Shown here: positions 35,452-44,515 of the stretch, one piece after another | Numbering within the stretch: position 1 is the stretch's first letter | Layout: each line of letters opens with the position of its first letter | Origin: an uncultured Lachnospiraceae bacterium | GTDB lineage: Bacteria; Bacillota; Clostridia; Lachnospirales; Lachnospiraceae | Length of the DNA: 64,000 bases | NCBI GenBank assembly: GCA_910578345.1 | Contig: CAJTRA010000002.1 | Coordinates: forward strand, 1-64,000 | Direction of reading: 5' to 3' | The notes under the pieces: model-generated | Told to the model about the DNA's origin: nothing | The model's input: the letters and a program-made list of their open reading frames with translations, nothing else | Database searches by the model: none | Program-made: the position numbers and the translations under genes

Positions 35452-35861
35452 AATTGCTTACCCTCCCATAGGTTTCCCCTTTATTAGCCGTTTGTATGAC
35501 ACACCTATTATATCTTCCAACTTCCTGATCACTGCCAAACCAATCTTGTACACCCAACAAACCGCCGCCCATGTATCTTTCAAATTGGTCCTGCAAAACG
35601 ACCTGAATTATTGTATCATGGGAGCTCGCACCTGTCACCCGTTTCCTGCAAAGAATTCGTCATAAACCCTAGTACGGAAAGATTACTTTGAAATCTGATG
35701 TCCTTTACGCTATAATATATTTATATTTCGGAACAAAATTTCTCACCTCTCCTCAAGATAATCCTCATCCTTACACAACCTGCTTTCATTCTTAACCAGC
35801 AACTCATGTATTTCTACACAAACCGACCAATACTGTAAATGAGGTGTTTTAGCTTAACTCC
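35452..35861. other. Intergenic region with an orphan plus-strand promoter
   Basis: No gene seen on either strand. The plus strand carries a strong promoter (35688-35716) with nothing coding downstream before the convergent GH43 gene. Confidence 0.5.
35688..35716 (+). promoter_or_regulatory. Orphan sigma-A promoter facing the 3' end of the GH43 gene
   Basis: TTGAAA (35688-35693), 17-base spacer, TATAAT (35711-35716). The predicted transcript from about 35723 runs antisense into the GH43 gene end; only a ten-codon frame without ribosome site is found. Confidence 0.6.
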
Positions 35862-36836
35862 TTATTCCATTTCCATCTTGCCCTTCCTACTATCTTTTTC
35901 CTTATAATACCCCTTCACCGCCTCATACTGCTCTGCCGTAATTGTCAAGATCGTCCCATGCTTAAAGCCATACGGAAAGCTGAACTTCTCATCTGCCCGC
36001 ACAAAGCGGCCGCTCCCCAGAGAATCCGCAACAAAAGGCACATACCCCTGCCCTTCACCCGGAACACCATAATAATCCAGGAAAAGACACCACCTGCCAT
36101 CCTCCAGCTTCACGGCGGTAGGCGCCTCGTAGACCCCGGCCTCCAGATCCGCCATGCTCTCGTCAAAAGCTTTGACCTGTTCATAAGGGCCTTCCACCTT
36201 ATCAGCACGCAACAGAATGTTCCGGCAATCTTCTCCTTCTCTTTTTACAAACATGTAGAAGCTGTCTTCTTCCTCATAGATCGCGGAATCAATCACTGCC
36301 TCCTGCGGATGACGGTACAACAACTGCGGTGCCGTGAAATGCTCAAAATCTTTCGTCCGGCAGCAATAGATCGCCTTTTTCCCATAACCATTGTCCCCAT
36401 GGGAAGAGGACCAGTGCAACAGATAATCTCCTCGCTTCTTGTCATAAACGATATCCGGCGCCCAGAGGCAGCCGAATTTCTCATCTCCGATCTTGATAAG
36501 CCGCTGCTCCGACCAGTGGAGTAAATCTTCCGATTCCCAGATAGAAAGACATTTACTGCCATTCTTCGATATTTCATCCCAATTATGATGATATTTCCCC
36601 CTCATCCCATATGCTAAGGAAAGATCTGTCGCGAGAATAACGTATTTTCCTGTCTCCTGGCAGAAAGTGATCGTGAAATCTCTGGCGCCTTTATCCCCGT
36701 AGTAGCACCAAAGGATCGGGTTCCCGCCATTCACTTCTTCCCATTGAAATCCATCCTTACTCAGTCCGAAATATACCTGTTCGCCATCCGGAGTACTCTT
36801 TTCCTTAAAATGTACAAATAAATATGCCTGTTTCAT
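35862..36836 (-). CDS. Glycoside hydrolase family 43 protein
   Basis: 324 residues, five-bladed propeller, no signal peptide. Family marks: GARDFTITFCQETGKYVILATD, GCLWAPDIVYDKKRGDYLLHWSS and YEAPTAVKLEDGRWCLFLD (the Glu is the probable general acid). GH43 enzymes cut arabinofuranosides, xylosides or galactosides. The start at 36836 follows AAAGGAGG; the open frame runs much further but the extra residues overlap a terminator and the glycerate kinase end in another frame. Confidence 0.82.
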   Translation of the reverse strand: MKQAYLFVHFKEKSTPDGEQVYFGLSKDGFQWEEVNGGNPILWCYYGDKGARDFTITFCQETGKYVILATDLSLAYGMRGKYHHNWDEISKNGSKCLSIWESEDLLHWSEQRLIKIGDEKFGCLWAPDIVYDKKRGDYLLHWSSSHGDNGYGKKAIYCCRTKDFEHFTAPQLLYRHPQEAVIDSAIYEEEDSFYMFVKREGEDCRNILLRADKVEGPYEQVKAFDESMADLEAGVYEAPTAVKLEDGRWCLFLDYYGVPGEGQGYVPFVADSLGSGRFVRADEKFSFPYGFKHGTILTITAEQYEAVKGYYKEKDSRKGKMEME

Positions 36837-36867
36837 ACACTTCCTCCTTTCCCGTCTCCCCTGCTGC

Positions 36868-36890
36868 AAAAAAAACAGACCTCCATCTGT
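36868..36890 (-). terminator. Terminator after glycerate kinase
   Basis: Minus-strand ACAGA-TGGAGG-TCTGT followed by eight T. Short stem but strong U-tail; it lies between glycerate kinase and GH43. Confidence 0.6.
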
Positions 36891-36999
36891 CAGCCAGAAA
36901 TGCCGCAAACAACGAAGCGGCAAGCTTGAAATGCCCCAGGGATGGAATCGTTCACCCTCGCGGCATTCAACAAATGCATATACAAACACAATACTTATC

Positions 37000-38142
37000 T
37001 CATTGCTTGCAGGAAGAAAGCAGCCGGAATACCTGCTCTGCCGTGTCTGCCATATTCCGGGCAGCATTCGTCCGCTCCATTGCCTCTTCCAGTGACACTG
37101 CTCCCCGTACAATAGGGAAAAAGGCGTCGATGCCATGTTCATTACATGCTCTTGCATCTTCTGTGACACAGCCTGAAAAGGCCAGTACTCTCTTGCTGTA
37201 TTTTTTCGCCAGAGCCGCCACGCCGATCGGCGCCTTACCCATAACGGTCTGCCCATCCAGTCTGCCTTCTCCTGTGATTACGATATCTGCATCTCTCAGC
37301 TTCTGTTCCAGCTTCGTCTCACCCAGGATCAGTTCCACGCCTGGTTCCAGAGAGCCGCCCAGAAAAGTTCGAAATGCGAAGCCAAGTCCGCCAGCAGCAC
37401 CGCTGCCCGGATAATTCGGATCAGCACCGCTGCTGCAAGCTGCCGCCAATGCCGCATAGTTCGCAAGCCACTCATCCATTCTGTGGATCATTGCATCATC
37501 GGCTCCCTTCTGTGGTCCGAACACCGCACTGCACCCCTCAGAACCACACAATACATTCTTCACGTCACAGGCAATGTGGAATTCACAGGCGCGCAATTCT
37601 TGCAGAGCATGTTCTGTTCTGATGTCAGCCAGCTTCTCCAGTCCCTGTGCACCATATGGGACAGACTGCCCCTCCCTATCCAGAAAATCAAATCCCAATG
37701 CCTGCAGCATTCCCACGCCGCCGTCATTCGTTGCACTGCCGCCAATCCCAATGATAAACTTCCGGCAGCCCTCTTTTATGGCGTCCCGGATCGTCTCACC
37801 CACACCATAAGTCGTCGTGTAAAGGGGATTCCTTTTCTCTGGCAAAACCAGCGTAATTCCAGCCGCGTCAGCCATCTCTATGACCGCTGTGGTCTTGTCT
37901 TCCAATATACCATAGCGTCCATTCACCGTTTCGCCTAATGGGCCTGTGACGGGCAGTTCCCGGATCGTACCTCCCATTCCACTAATCAATGTTTCTACCG
38001 TTCCTTCTCCGCCGTCCGCCAGCGGACACACCTGTGTCACGGCATCCGGAAAGACTCTTCTTATCCCCTCTCCAGCCGCCTGCCCCGCCTCCAACGAAGA
38101 AAGACTCCCCTTAAAGGAGTCTATCACAATGACTACTTTCAT
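37000..38142 (-). CDS. Glycerate kinase
   Basis: 380 residues, GckA/GarK-type fold: IDSFKGSLSSLEAGQAAGEG, PLADGGEGTVE, IGIGGSATNDGGVGMLQALG, PGSGAAGGLGFAF and DIVITGEGRLDGQ. It phosphorylates D-glycerate to 2- or 3-phosphoglycerate. The start at 38142 follows GGAGGG by 7 bases. It stands 19 bases after the Dabb gene; a decayed hydroxyacid dehydrogenase lies just upstream, as if the cell has kept the kinase but lost the matching reductase. Confidence 0.92.
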   Translation of the reverse strand: MKVVIVIDSFKGSLSSLEAGQAAGEGIRRVFPDAVTQVCPLADGGEGTVETLISGMGGTIRELPVTGPLGETVNGRYGILEDKTTAVIEMADAAGITLVLPEKRNPLYTTTYGVGETIRDAIKEGCRKFIIGIGGSATNDGGVGMLQALGFDFLDREGQSVPYGAQGLEKLADIRTEHALQELRACEFHIACDVKNVLCGSEGCSAVFGPQKGADDAMIHRMDEWLANYAALAAACSSGADPNYPGSGAAGGLGFAFRTFLGGSLEPGVELILGETKLEQKLRDADIVITGEGRLDGQTVMGKAPIGVAALAKKYSKRVLAFSGCVTEDARACNEHGIDAFFPIVRGAVSLEEAMERTNAARNMADTAEQVFRLLSSCKQ

Positions 38143-38161
38143 ACCTTCACCCTCCAACATT

Positions 38162-38464
38162 TTACAATTCAAAATCCAGGCATAACCGGATCTGTGTATA
38201 AGGTCTCACCTTAGTATCGGCCACTTCCACGTGTGCAGGGTGTACACTGTAACCTTTCAAAGCATCTTCATCTGTAAAGGTAGAGTCAAGCATCAGATCC
38301 GCATTCGAAGAGGCAAGCCCTTCTATCTGCACCTTGATTTCCACCAGTCCCGGAATTTTCCCTTGCAGACCCTCCAAACCCGTCTTGATCTCCTCTTTGA
38401 CCTTCTGCTTCTCCTCTGTTGTCAGTTCATCCTTCAATTTCCATAAAATAAGATGTTTTACCAT
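38162..38464 (-). CDS. Dabb (stress-responsive alpha/beta barrel) family protein
   Basis: 100 residues. MVKHLILWKLKDEL at the start, ELVEIKVQIEGL-like middle (residues about 40-55) and SVHPAHVEV near the end are typical of the dimeric Dabb ferredoxin-like barrel. Role unknown; often beside sugar-acid genes. The start at 38464 follows AAGGA by 7 bases. Likely co-transcribed with glycerate kinase from an extended -10 (TGATACAAT, box 38575-38580, minus). Confidence 0.85.
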   Translation of the reverse strand: MVKHLILWKLKDELTTEEKQKVKEEIKTGLEGLQGKIPGLVEIKVQIEGLASSNADLMLDSTFTDEDALKGYSVHPAHVEVADTKVRPYTQIRLCLDFEL

Positions 38465-38586
38465 GGCTCTTTCCTTTCTGTCCTGTCTGACATATTCACT
38501 GCATTGCCTGAGGAGGCTCTGACTCTCCTCCTCATGGCTGCATGTCACATATTTGGTTTTTTGCGACATCCTATATTGTATCATAA

Positions 38587-38895
38587 TCATAAATTCACCG
38601 CATTAACCATCTCCCCATCCGGAAATCCAGCAAGATTAGACACCACAATATCCATCAGCCGCTGCCTGCTCTCCTTCGGCGCCCAGGCAATGTGCGGCGT
38701 TATCATACTGTTCCCACACGCAAGAAGCGGATTGTTTGACCGGATAGGCTCTTCAGATACGACATCACAGCATGCTGCATAAACCTTTCCACTGTTCAAT
38801 GCTTCCGCCAGATCTTCTTCCACGATGAGCGGCCCACGGATTGTATTTAATATTATAACACCATCTTTCATCTTCTGTATATTTTCTTTATGGTG
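38587..38895 (-). pseudogene. Remnant of a D-2-hydroxyacid dehydrogenase (C-terminal third)
   Basis: The 95-residue frame carries only the end of the NAD-binding domain of the D-isomer 2-hydroxyacid dehydrogenases: MKDGVIILNTIRGPLIVEEDL, CCDVVSEEPIRSNNPLL and MITPHIAWAPKESRQRL. A normal protein has about 320 residues. Upstream in frame are only HHKENIQ and a stop, so the N-terminal two thirds with the catalytic Arg and the GxGxxG motif are gone. Best candidate parent: glycerate/hydroxypyruvate dehydrogenase, given the glycerate kinase next door. Confidence 0.8.
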
Positions 38896-38925
38896 TTAGT
38901 CAGCAAATTTATTTACCACCGGTTC

Positions 38926-40503
38926 CTAATTCTTCTTCACCTTCTCGATCACGCATTCGTGCCGCTTATCAGGATCCTCCTTGTCGTAATTGATGCCGAC
39001 AAGCAGAATCTCACCCACGTAGCTTTCCAGCGCCTGCGTATACTTTCTGTCCTTAATCTGCTGTATCGCCGTGCCGGCAGACCTCCCGTATTTCAATTCT
39101 ACTATAAACGCCGGCCGGCCCGTATGCGGCAGAGGCAGGAAAACGATGTCCGCAAAACCCTTTCCGGCCGGAAACTCCCGAATAAGCTCATAGTCCTTCC
39201 GTGCACTGTAATATGCCAGTCCGATTGCACACGCAAGCGAATTCTCATCATTATAAGTCAAAATGGAAGCTGCCTCTGTATGCGCATGGTCAAGTCCCTG
39301 CGCAACGCTCCTGGCATCCAGCCTTAGCGTATCCTCCAGTAGTTTTTCAGAAGCTCGCAGCACATCCATCACCCGCGGCCAGCCTCCCACGCTCATCGCA
39401 TTCTCAAACTCTCCGATGATCTCCTTATTGGGAATGAAAGCCTCTCCCGATTCCGGGTCATATCCCAGATATCCCAGGTGGATCAGCAGCGTAAGCACGT
39501 CATCCTTTGTCCTGAAATTCCGCATATCGTTCTGGAAGCTGCGAGTATTGACCCTGATCCGTCCTCCTCCCAGCATATGCACAATATCCGCCCTCAATCC
39601 GTCAAAATCCATTTCTATATATACCTTAAGCGCCTCATAAGTTTCCGTAGCCGTCCAATAACTTGAAAATTTACGTCGCCGCAACGCTTCTACTACCGAT
39701 TTAGGATTATACATATGTTGAAATTCTGTGAACACATACCCGTCATACCAACTGCTCATCTCAGCAAAATCCATACCGAACTGCCCGCATAACTCCTTCA
39801 CTTCGTCTTCCGTAAAGCCGGTGTACTCTTCAAACACTCCCTGGTCCGTCATTGAATATTCCAGAAACATGTTCAGCGCCGAATGCTCCCCGTATTTCTT
39901 TACCGGCAAAATACCCGTTATATAGGCAAGCGCAACATACGGCTGATCCTTCAGCAGATTCCGTAAGAAGTCAAGATACTGCTTCTGCATTTTCTCGGAC
40001 TCCTGCCTTTCACGCATCACACAGTCCCACTCGTCTATCAGAAAAATAAACTGTCTGTCCTCTTTCGCAAAAATCTCCCGCAGTGCGGCGGCGAGTCCTA
40101 TCCCTTCACGATCTAAAATATCTCCATACTCTTTCTTAAGTTCCCTGAGCACCTCCTGTTCCAGATATTCCGTTACTTTGCCATCCACCGCCTCGATCAG
40201 GAACTGCTGCATGTTCAGGCAGATCACATCATACTGATTCAGATGCTCCTCGAAAGATGAATCATATGATATCTTATATCCTGTAAACAGTTCCTTAGAA
40301 TCACAGCTGCGGCTGTAATAAGCTGTCAGCATTTCAAGCGTCATGGACTTCCCGAACCGACGCGGCCTGCTGATGCAGATATACTTTTCCCTTGTATTGA
40401 GCAACTCATTGGTATGCGCAATAAGCCCCGTCTTATCTACATAGATTTTAGAACGAATGGCCTCCCAAAAACTTCTGTTTCCTGGATTCAAATAAATTCC
40501 CAT
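38926..40503 (-). CDS. AAA-ATPase-like / PD-(D/E)XK nuclease family protein
   Basis: 525 residues. The AAA-ATPase_like domain (about 1-290) starts MGIYLNPGNRSFWEAIRSK and has Walker A SRPRRFGKSMTLEML and Walker B FIFLIDEWD. The C-terminal domain has the nuclease motif FADIVFLPL...AFIVELKYG (D-ExK). This pair is abundant in gut Clostridia and Bacteroidetes, often in many copies, with unknown role (a selfish or defence-type function has been suggested). Start: second of two adjacent ATGs, GGAGG 7 bases upstream; 40506 also possible. Confidence 0.88.
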   Translation of the reverse strand: MGIYLNPGNRSFWEAIRSKIYVDKTGLIAHTNELLNTREKYICISRPRRFGKSMTLEMLTAYYSRSCDSKELFTGYKISYDSSFEEHLNQYDVICLNMQQFLIEAVDGKVTEYLEQEVLRELKKEYGDILDREGIGLAAALREIFAKEDRQFIFLIDEWDCVMRERQESEKMQKQYLDFLRNLLKDQPYVALAYITGILPVKKYGEHSALNMFLEYSMTDQGVFEEYTGFTEDEVKELCGQFGMDFAEMSSWYDGYVFTEFQHMYNPKSVVEALRRRKFSSYWTATETYEALKVYIEMDFDGLRADIVHMLGGGRIRVNTRSFQNDMRNFRTKDDVLTLLIHLGYLGYDPESGEAFIPNKEIIGEFENAMSVGGWPRVMDVLRASEKLLEDTLRLDARSVAQGLDHAHTEAASILTYNDENSLACAIGLAYYSARKDYELIREFPAGKGFADIVFLPLPHTGRPAFIVELKYGRSAGTAIQQIKDRKYTQALESYVGEILLVGINYDKEDPDKRHECVIEKVKKN

Positions 40504-40525
40504 CATCTGCCCTCCCTATGATTTT

Positions 40526-40554
40526 ATTATAGGGGAAACGTTATCAATGCACAA
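40526..40554 (-). promoter_or_regulatory. Promoter of the AAA-ATPase-like gene
   Basis: Minus-strand TTGTGC (40549-40554), 17-base spacer, TATAAT (40526-40531). The leader would be only about 15 bases. Confidence 0.65.
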
Positions 40555-40592
40555 GCACGATCGGTTGACAGTGAAACATCATCCTGCTCGTC

Positions 40593-42395
40593 TCATGCAT
40601 ACAGTCCGGCCTGGATCTTCCACATCGCCGCATATTTCCCTTCTCTTTGCAGCAGTTCCTCGTGAGTTCCCGCTTCCACGATCTGCCCTTCTTCCATCAT
40701 ATAGATGCAGTCTGCATCCCGTGTAGTGGACAGCCTATGGGAAATGAAGATCACTGTCTTGTCTTTCGCGATCTGGTTGAGTTCCTGGTTCAACCGGTAC
40801 TCTGCCAGTGGATCTAACGCGCTGCTGGGTTCATCCATAATGATCAGACCCTGCTTCCTGTACAGTGTACGGGCAATCGCCACCTTCTGCGCCTCTCCGC
40901 CCGACAGGTTCACACCCTCCTTCTCGAATTCTGTCGTCAGCGGCGTCTGAATCTGATAAGCCAGGCGACGGTCTTCCAGTGTAAAATGCGCGTTATACAA
41001 CGCTTTTTCCACAAGATAATTTTCTTCCCTGCTGCCCTCCTCCACATCCATCAAAACATTTTCCTTCAAAGTGGCTGCATAGATCTTAAAATCCTGAAAA
41101 ACAGAACCAACGCTGCGCCGGTAATCATTCACCTGGTAGTCTTTGATATCTCTGCCATGATACCGTATACTGCCCGCCGACGGATCGTACAGACGCAATA
41201 GCAGCTTCACAAGCGTCGTCTTTCCGGATCCATTGTAGCCCACCAGCGCGATCTTCTGCCCTGTGTGAACACGCAAGTTCACATCCCGCAGTACCGGCTT
41301 CCCAGGCAGATAAGAAAACGCCACATGTTCCACCTGTAAGCTGCCGCTGCCTGCAGGCACTTTCTCCTGCCCGCTGCAGTCCATGACAGATCCTCTCTGC
41401 AGAAGCGCCCGGATCCGGTAAATATATTCGGCATTCTCCGCCGCCATCCTGCAGCCGCCAATGATACTCTCCATATTCTGACGCAGCCTGCGGATGCAGG
41501 AGCGGCTGGTAATCAGTCCTGCGCCCGACAGCGTCTGCAGCACCAGCATCTGGTATAGCAATACCGTCCAAACAATTCCCTCCAGCACCGTCCAGCTAAG
41601 CAAGGCATCCCGGAGCGCACCCAGCATAAATAACCGCTTCCCGTATTTTCGGTTTATCTCCTGGATTTGCTCATTGGAAGCTTCATAGTCCGCCCGGCAT
41701 TTCTGTTTCATCTCCGGATAAAGACGCAGTTCCCCGGCATAGTCTGCCAGATAGAAGACTCTGTTGCCGTATTCCCTTTTCTGCTCATGCGTAAGCCGCT
41801 CCATGCGGGCCTCCACTGTCTTGCGGTTTTCTTTTATCACAAGACAGATCTCTGCCGGAAGGATCAAAAACATCATCAAAAACGCTGCCGGGTTGATCAA
41901 CAGGCAGAATACCAGCGAACTTATCGCGCCCACAAAACGGCCCGCCACCACATCCATATATTCCAGATAGCGGTCGATGCACTGGTCTGTCTCCCCGGTA
42001 GCCAGAATAAACTGCTCATAGAAATCTTTGTCGTCATAACAGGCCAGATCCAGTTCCCTGGCTTTCCCATAGATCTCCATGCGCAGCGCCTGATAAAGAA
42101 CAGGCTTCATCCGCGGCAGCATATACTGTTTATAGATGGCAAAGGTCACGGTCGATAAAGCGATTCCCACCATCAAAAGTCCCATGCACCACAACACTTT
42201 ACGGAAATCTCCCCCTTGCTCCACTACATTCAGCACGTAATTGACTGTCCACGTAAATTCCATAAAAATGGAAATCTGCAGCTTCACGCTCTCGAACAAA
42301 TGATACGCCATAAATCCCGGCGCCTTTTTAAAGCAAAATTTCGTCAGATACCATTGTTGTTCCAGCACTTGCCGTCCCGTCAGCATTTTTTCCAT
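40593..42395 (-). CDS. ABC exporter half-transporter (membrane plus ATPase domain) B
   Basis: 600 residues: transmembrane domain (about 1-330), ATPase domain with Walker A GYNGSGKTT, signature LSGGEAQKVAIART, Walker B LIIMDEPSSALDP and His switch ISHRLST. No C39 peptidase domain. It probably forms a heterodimer with the product of the preceding gene (105-base gap). Substrate unknown; the neighbouring LytTR system suggests a peptide or an antimicrobial. Confidence 0.88.
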   Translation of the reverse strand: MEKMLTGRQVLEQQWYLTKFCFKKAPGFMAYHLFESVKLQISIFMEFTWTVNYVLNVVEQGGDFRKVLWCMGLLMVGIALSTVTFAIYKQYMLPRMKPVLYQALRMEIYGKARELDLACYDDKDFYEQFILATGETDQCIDRYLEYMDVVAGRFVGAISSLVFCLLINPAAFLMMFLILPAEICLVIKENRKTVEARMERLTHEQKREYGNRVFYLADYAGELRLYPEMKQKCRADYEASNEQIQEINRKYGKRLFMLGALRDALLSWTVLEGIVWTVLLYQMLVLQTLSGAGLITSRSCIRRLRQNMESIIGGCRMAAENAEYIYRIRALLQRGSVMDCSGQEKVPAGSGSLQVEHVAFSYLPGKPVLRDVNLRVHTGQKIALVGYNGSGKTTLVKLLLRLYDPSAGSIRYHGRDIKDYQVNDYRRSVGSVFQDFKIYAATLKENVLMDVEEGSREENYLVEKALYNAHFTLEDRRLAYQIQTPLTTEFEKEGVNLSGGEAQKVAIARTLYRKQGLIIMDEPSSALDPLAEYRLNQELNQIAKDKTVIFISHRLSTTRDADCIYMMEEGQIVEAGTHEELLQREGKYAAMWKIQAGLYA

Positions 42396-42500
42396 GTTGT
42401 ATGCGCCTCCTCTGTGGTCTTAACAGATTCTCGTACCAAACTGCCGCTATGCCAATTTGCATTCAGCCGGCAGAAAATCAGTCGTAAGAATAAGCTTACT

Positions 42501-44300
42501 CTACGTTCTGTAATTTTTGGCCTGGATCTTATAAAGCGCCGCGTATGCCCCGTCCTGCCGCATCAGCTCCTCGTGGGAACCACGTTCCCGTATCCTGCCA
42601 TTTTCCATATAGAAAACCACATCCGCGCTGCGCACCGAAGACAGCCGGTGAGAGATGAAGAACAAAATTCTGTCTCTGCTGTATAATCTGATATTCTCGA
42701 ATAGCTGATATTCTGCGATGGGATCCAGTGCGCTACTGGGTTCGTCAAATACCGCCACAGGACTCTCTTTTGCGAAAGCCCTGGCTGCCAGGATCTTCTG
42801 ATTCTGCCCGCCGGACAGCACCACGCCCTCACTGGAAAATTCTCTGGTCAGCAGTGTTTTCTCCTGATAAGGCTGCCGTTCTACCTCCCCACAGGCGTCC
42901 GCCAGCGCAAGCGCCTTTTGCAGTCTTTCCTGATCCTCTTTCGTCCCGGCATGGCAGCCCATCAGGATATTTTCTTCTATGGTATCTGCAAAGATCTTCC
43001 CATTCTGAAAAGCGGTAGCGAACAGTTTCCGGTAGGCCCGCACCTGATATTGTCTAATATCGATCCCGTTGACCAGGATCCGTCCTTCATCCGGGTCATA
43101 GAGCCGCAGCAGCAGCTTCATCATCGTACTCTTTCCAGCACCGTTGTAGCCTGTAAACGCCACGCTCTGCGTGCCCTCCAGCCGAAAGTGAATGTCTTTT
43201 AACACATAGCCGCCTTGTTTATAGCCGAAGGACACATGCTCGAACTCGATGGTGCGGATCGGCAGGGTGGGCTGCAGACCTTCCTGATCCTCCGGGATCG
43301 CCGGCTCATACTCCAGGAAATGTCTTGTCTGCTCCAAATACAACCCATCCTTGACCACACTCATGACCGCATCTGCGAAATTGATCAACGTCCACGTATT
43401 TGCATTCATGGTCGTCTGAATTACCGCCATCTGGGCAAAAACCATCGTCCCGCTGATTAACACCCGGTAGCCGCCGTAGATCACTGCCCCTTCCTGCAGC
43501 AGCGTAAAGGTAAAATACTGAAACATCCAGAACAGGATCATATTCCCCACGCTGTAACGGCCGATCACTTTCTGCATGGAATCGACAGCTCTGTCATACT
43601 GCTTCTTTAAAAGGCGGAAAACGTTTGACATTCGGATCTCCTTGGCATATTCTCCCAGATGAATCGTGCGGTTTACATAGTCTGCGATTCTCCCGAAGAC
43701 AATATTCTCCTTTTCCATGTGAAAGATCCTGCTGTTCAGGAAGCCATAGAACACGAAATTGCCCAAAATCGGAAATATGGTAAAGAGGATCGCATAACGG
43801 TCGATCTGATAGATAATGCCGGCCGCCGCGATCATAGCCAGAAAGCCGGCCGTGATCTGACTGATTCCCCGCAGAGCCTCCGGCAGCTTTACATGGGCCT
43901 GGCTTACCGCCATCATATATTCATTGTAGAATTCACTGTCCTCGAAACAGACCATATCCACCTGACATGCCTTGTCATACAGCATCTCATTGATGCCGGA
44001 ATACAGTTCCACATCCGTCACCGGCTTGATATAGGTATTGAAGAATGTCTGAAACAGAGAGAGCAGCGCCGTAAACAGCACCACGCTCCAGACATACAGC
44101 ATCATCTTCTGGAACGCCGTCTGCTTCATCGCCAGATCCAGTATGAACCGGATCAACACGCAGGCCACAAGCAGAGAGTTCAGATACTGGCACAATTCAA
44201 ACAGAAACTCCGTGATCACCCGCTTTCTGCTGATCCTCCAACCGGTCTTTACGGCAAACTTGCAGGATGAGAGTGTCCTGTAGAGGAAATTATCTTTCAT
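42501..44300 (-). CDS. ABC exporter half-transporter (membrane plus ATPase domain) A
   Basis: 599 residues, same architecture as its partner: Walker A GYNGAGKST, signature LSGGQNQKILAARA, Walker B VAVFDEPSSALDP, ISHRLSS. Both ATPase sites appear complete, unlike many heterodimeric exporters with one degenerate site. GGAG is 7 bases before the ATG. Divergent from the LytTR regulator with a 215-base gap holding its putative site. Confidence 0.88.
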   Translation of the reverse strand: MKDNFLYRTLSSCKFAVKTGWRISRKRVITEFLFELCQYLNSLLVACVLIRFILDLAMKQTAFQKMMLYVWSVVLFTALLSLFQTFFNTYIKPVTDVELYSGINEMLYDKACQVDMVCFEDSEFYNEYMMAVSQAHVKLPEALRGISQITAGFLAMIAAAGIIYQIDRYAILFTIFPILGNFVFYGFLNSRIFHMEKENIVFGRIADYVNRTIHLGEYAKEIRMSNVFRLLKKQYDRAVDSMQKVIGRYSVGNMILFWMFQYFTFTLLQEGAVIYGGYRVLISGTMVFAQMAVIQTTMNANTWTLINFADAVMSVVKDGLYLEQTRHFLEYEPAIPEDQEGLQPTLPIRTIEFEHVSFGYKQGGYVLKDIHFRLEGTQSVAFTGYNGAGKSTMMKLLLRLYDPDEGRILVNGIDIRQYQVRAYRKLFATAFQNGKIFADTIEENILMGCHAGTKEDQERLQKALALADACGEVERQPYQEKTLLTREFSSEGVVLSGGQNQKILAARAFAKESPVAVFDEPSSALDPIAEYQLFENIRLYSRDRILFFISHRLSSVRSADVVFYMENGRIRERGSHEELMRQDGAYAALYKIQAKNYRT

Positions 44301-44428
44301 AATGCCGCTCCTTTCTCTGTACAGATATTGTTTACTATCGTTAACGATGCTTCCATGAGATGTAATATGGTTTATTATGTCGTTTCCTGTTTCTTATCAT
44401 AGCACAGATCCTACAGATTTCTGCGCAG

Positions 44429-44458
44429 TGTCCTTCAATGCGGGATTTTTGTCCGTCA
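44429..44458. promoter_or_regulatory. Paired LytTR-type binding site (9-12-9 direct repeat)
   Basis: TGTCCTTCA (44429-44437) and TGTCCGTCA (44450-44458) are 9-base direct repeats (8 of 9 identical) separated by exactly 12 bases. This is the geometry of AgrA/ComE/LytTR sites. They lie 8 bases upstream of the -35 box of the regulator promoter. Confidence 0.65.
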
Positions 44459-44466
44459 GTTTTCTG

Positions 44467-44495
44467 TTGCATGCCGATGAGTTTTTCTCTATACT
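44467..44495 (+). promoter_or_regulatory. Promoter of the LytTR regulator operon
   Basis: TTGCAT (44467-44472), 17-base spacer, TATACT (44490-44495). The predicted start near 44502 leaves a leader of about 14 bases that begins at the AAAGGAGGG ribosome site. Confidence 0.65.
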
Positions 44496-44515
44496 GATCA
44501 AAGGAGGGAACCCCA

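Noticed and set aside
36932..36945. CcpA cre-like site upstream of the GH43 gene
   Set aside because: One or more mismatches to the consensus and no promoter found beside it; too weak to report.
36837..37256. Extension of the GH43 frame by 140 codons
   Set aside because: It runs through a terminator and the end of glycerate kinase, with a non-family composition; the ATG at 36836 has AAAGGAGG.
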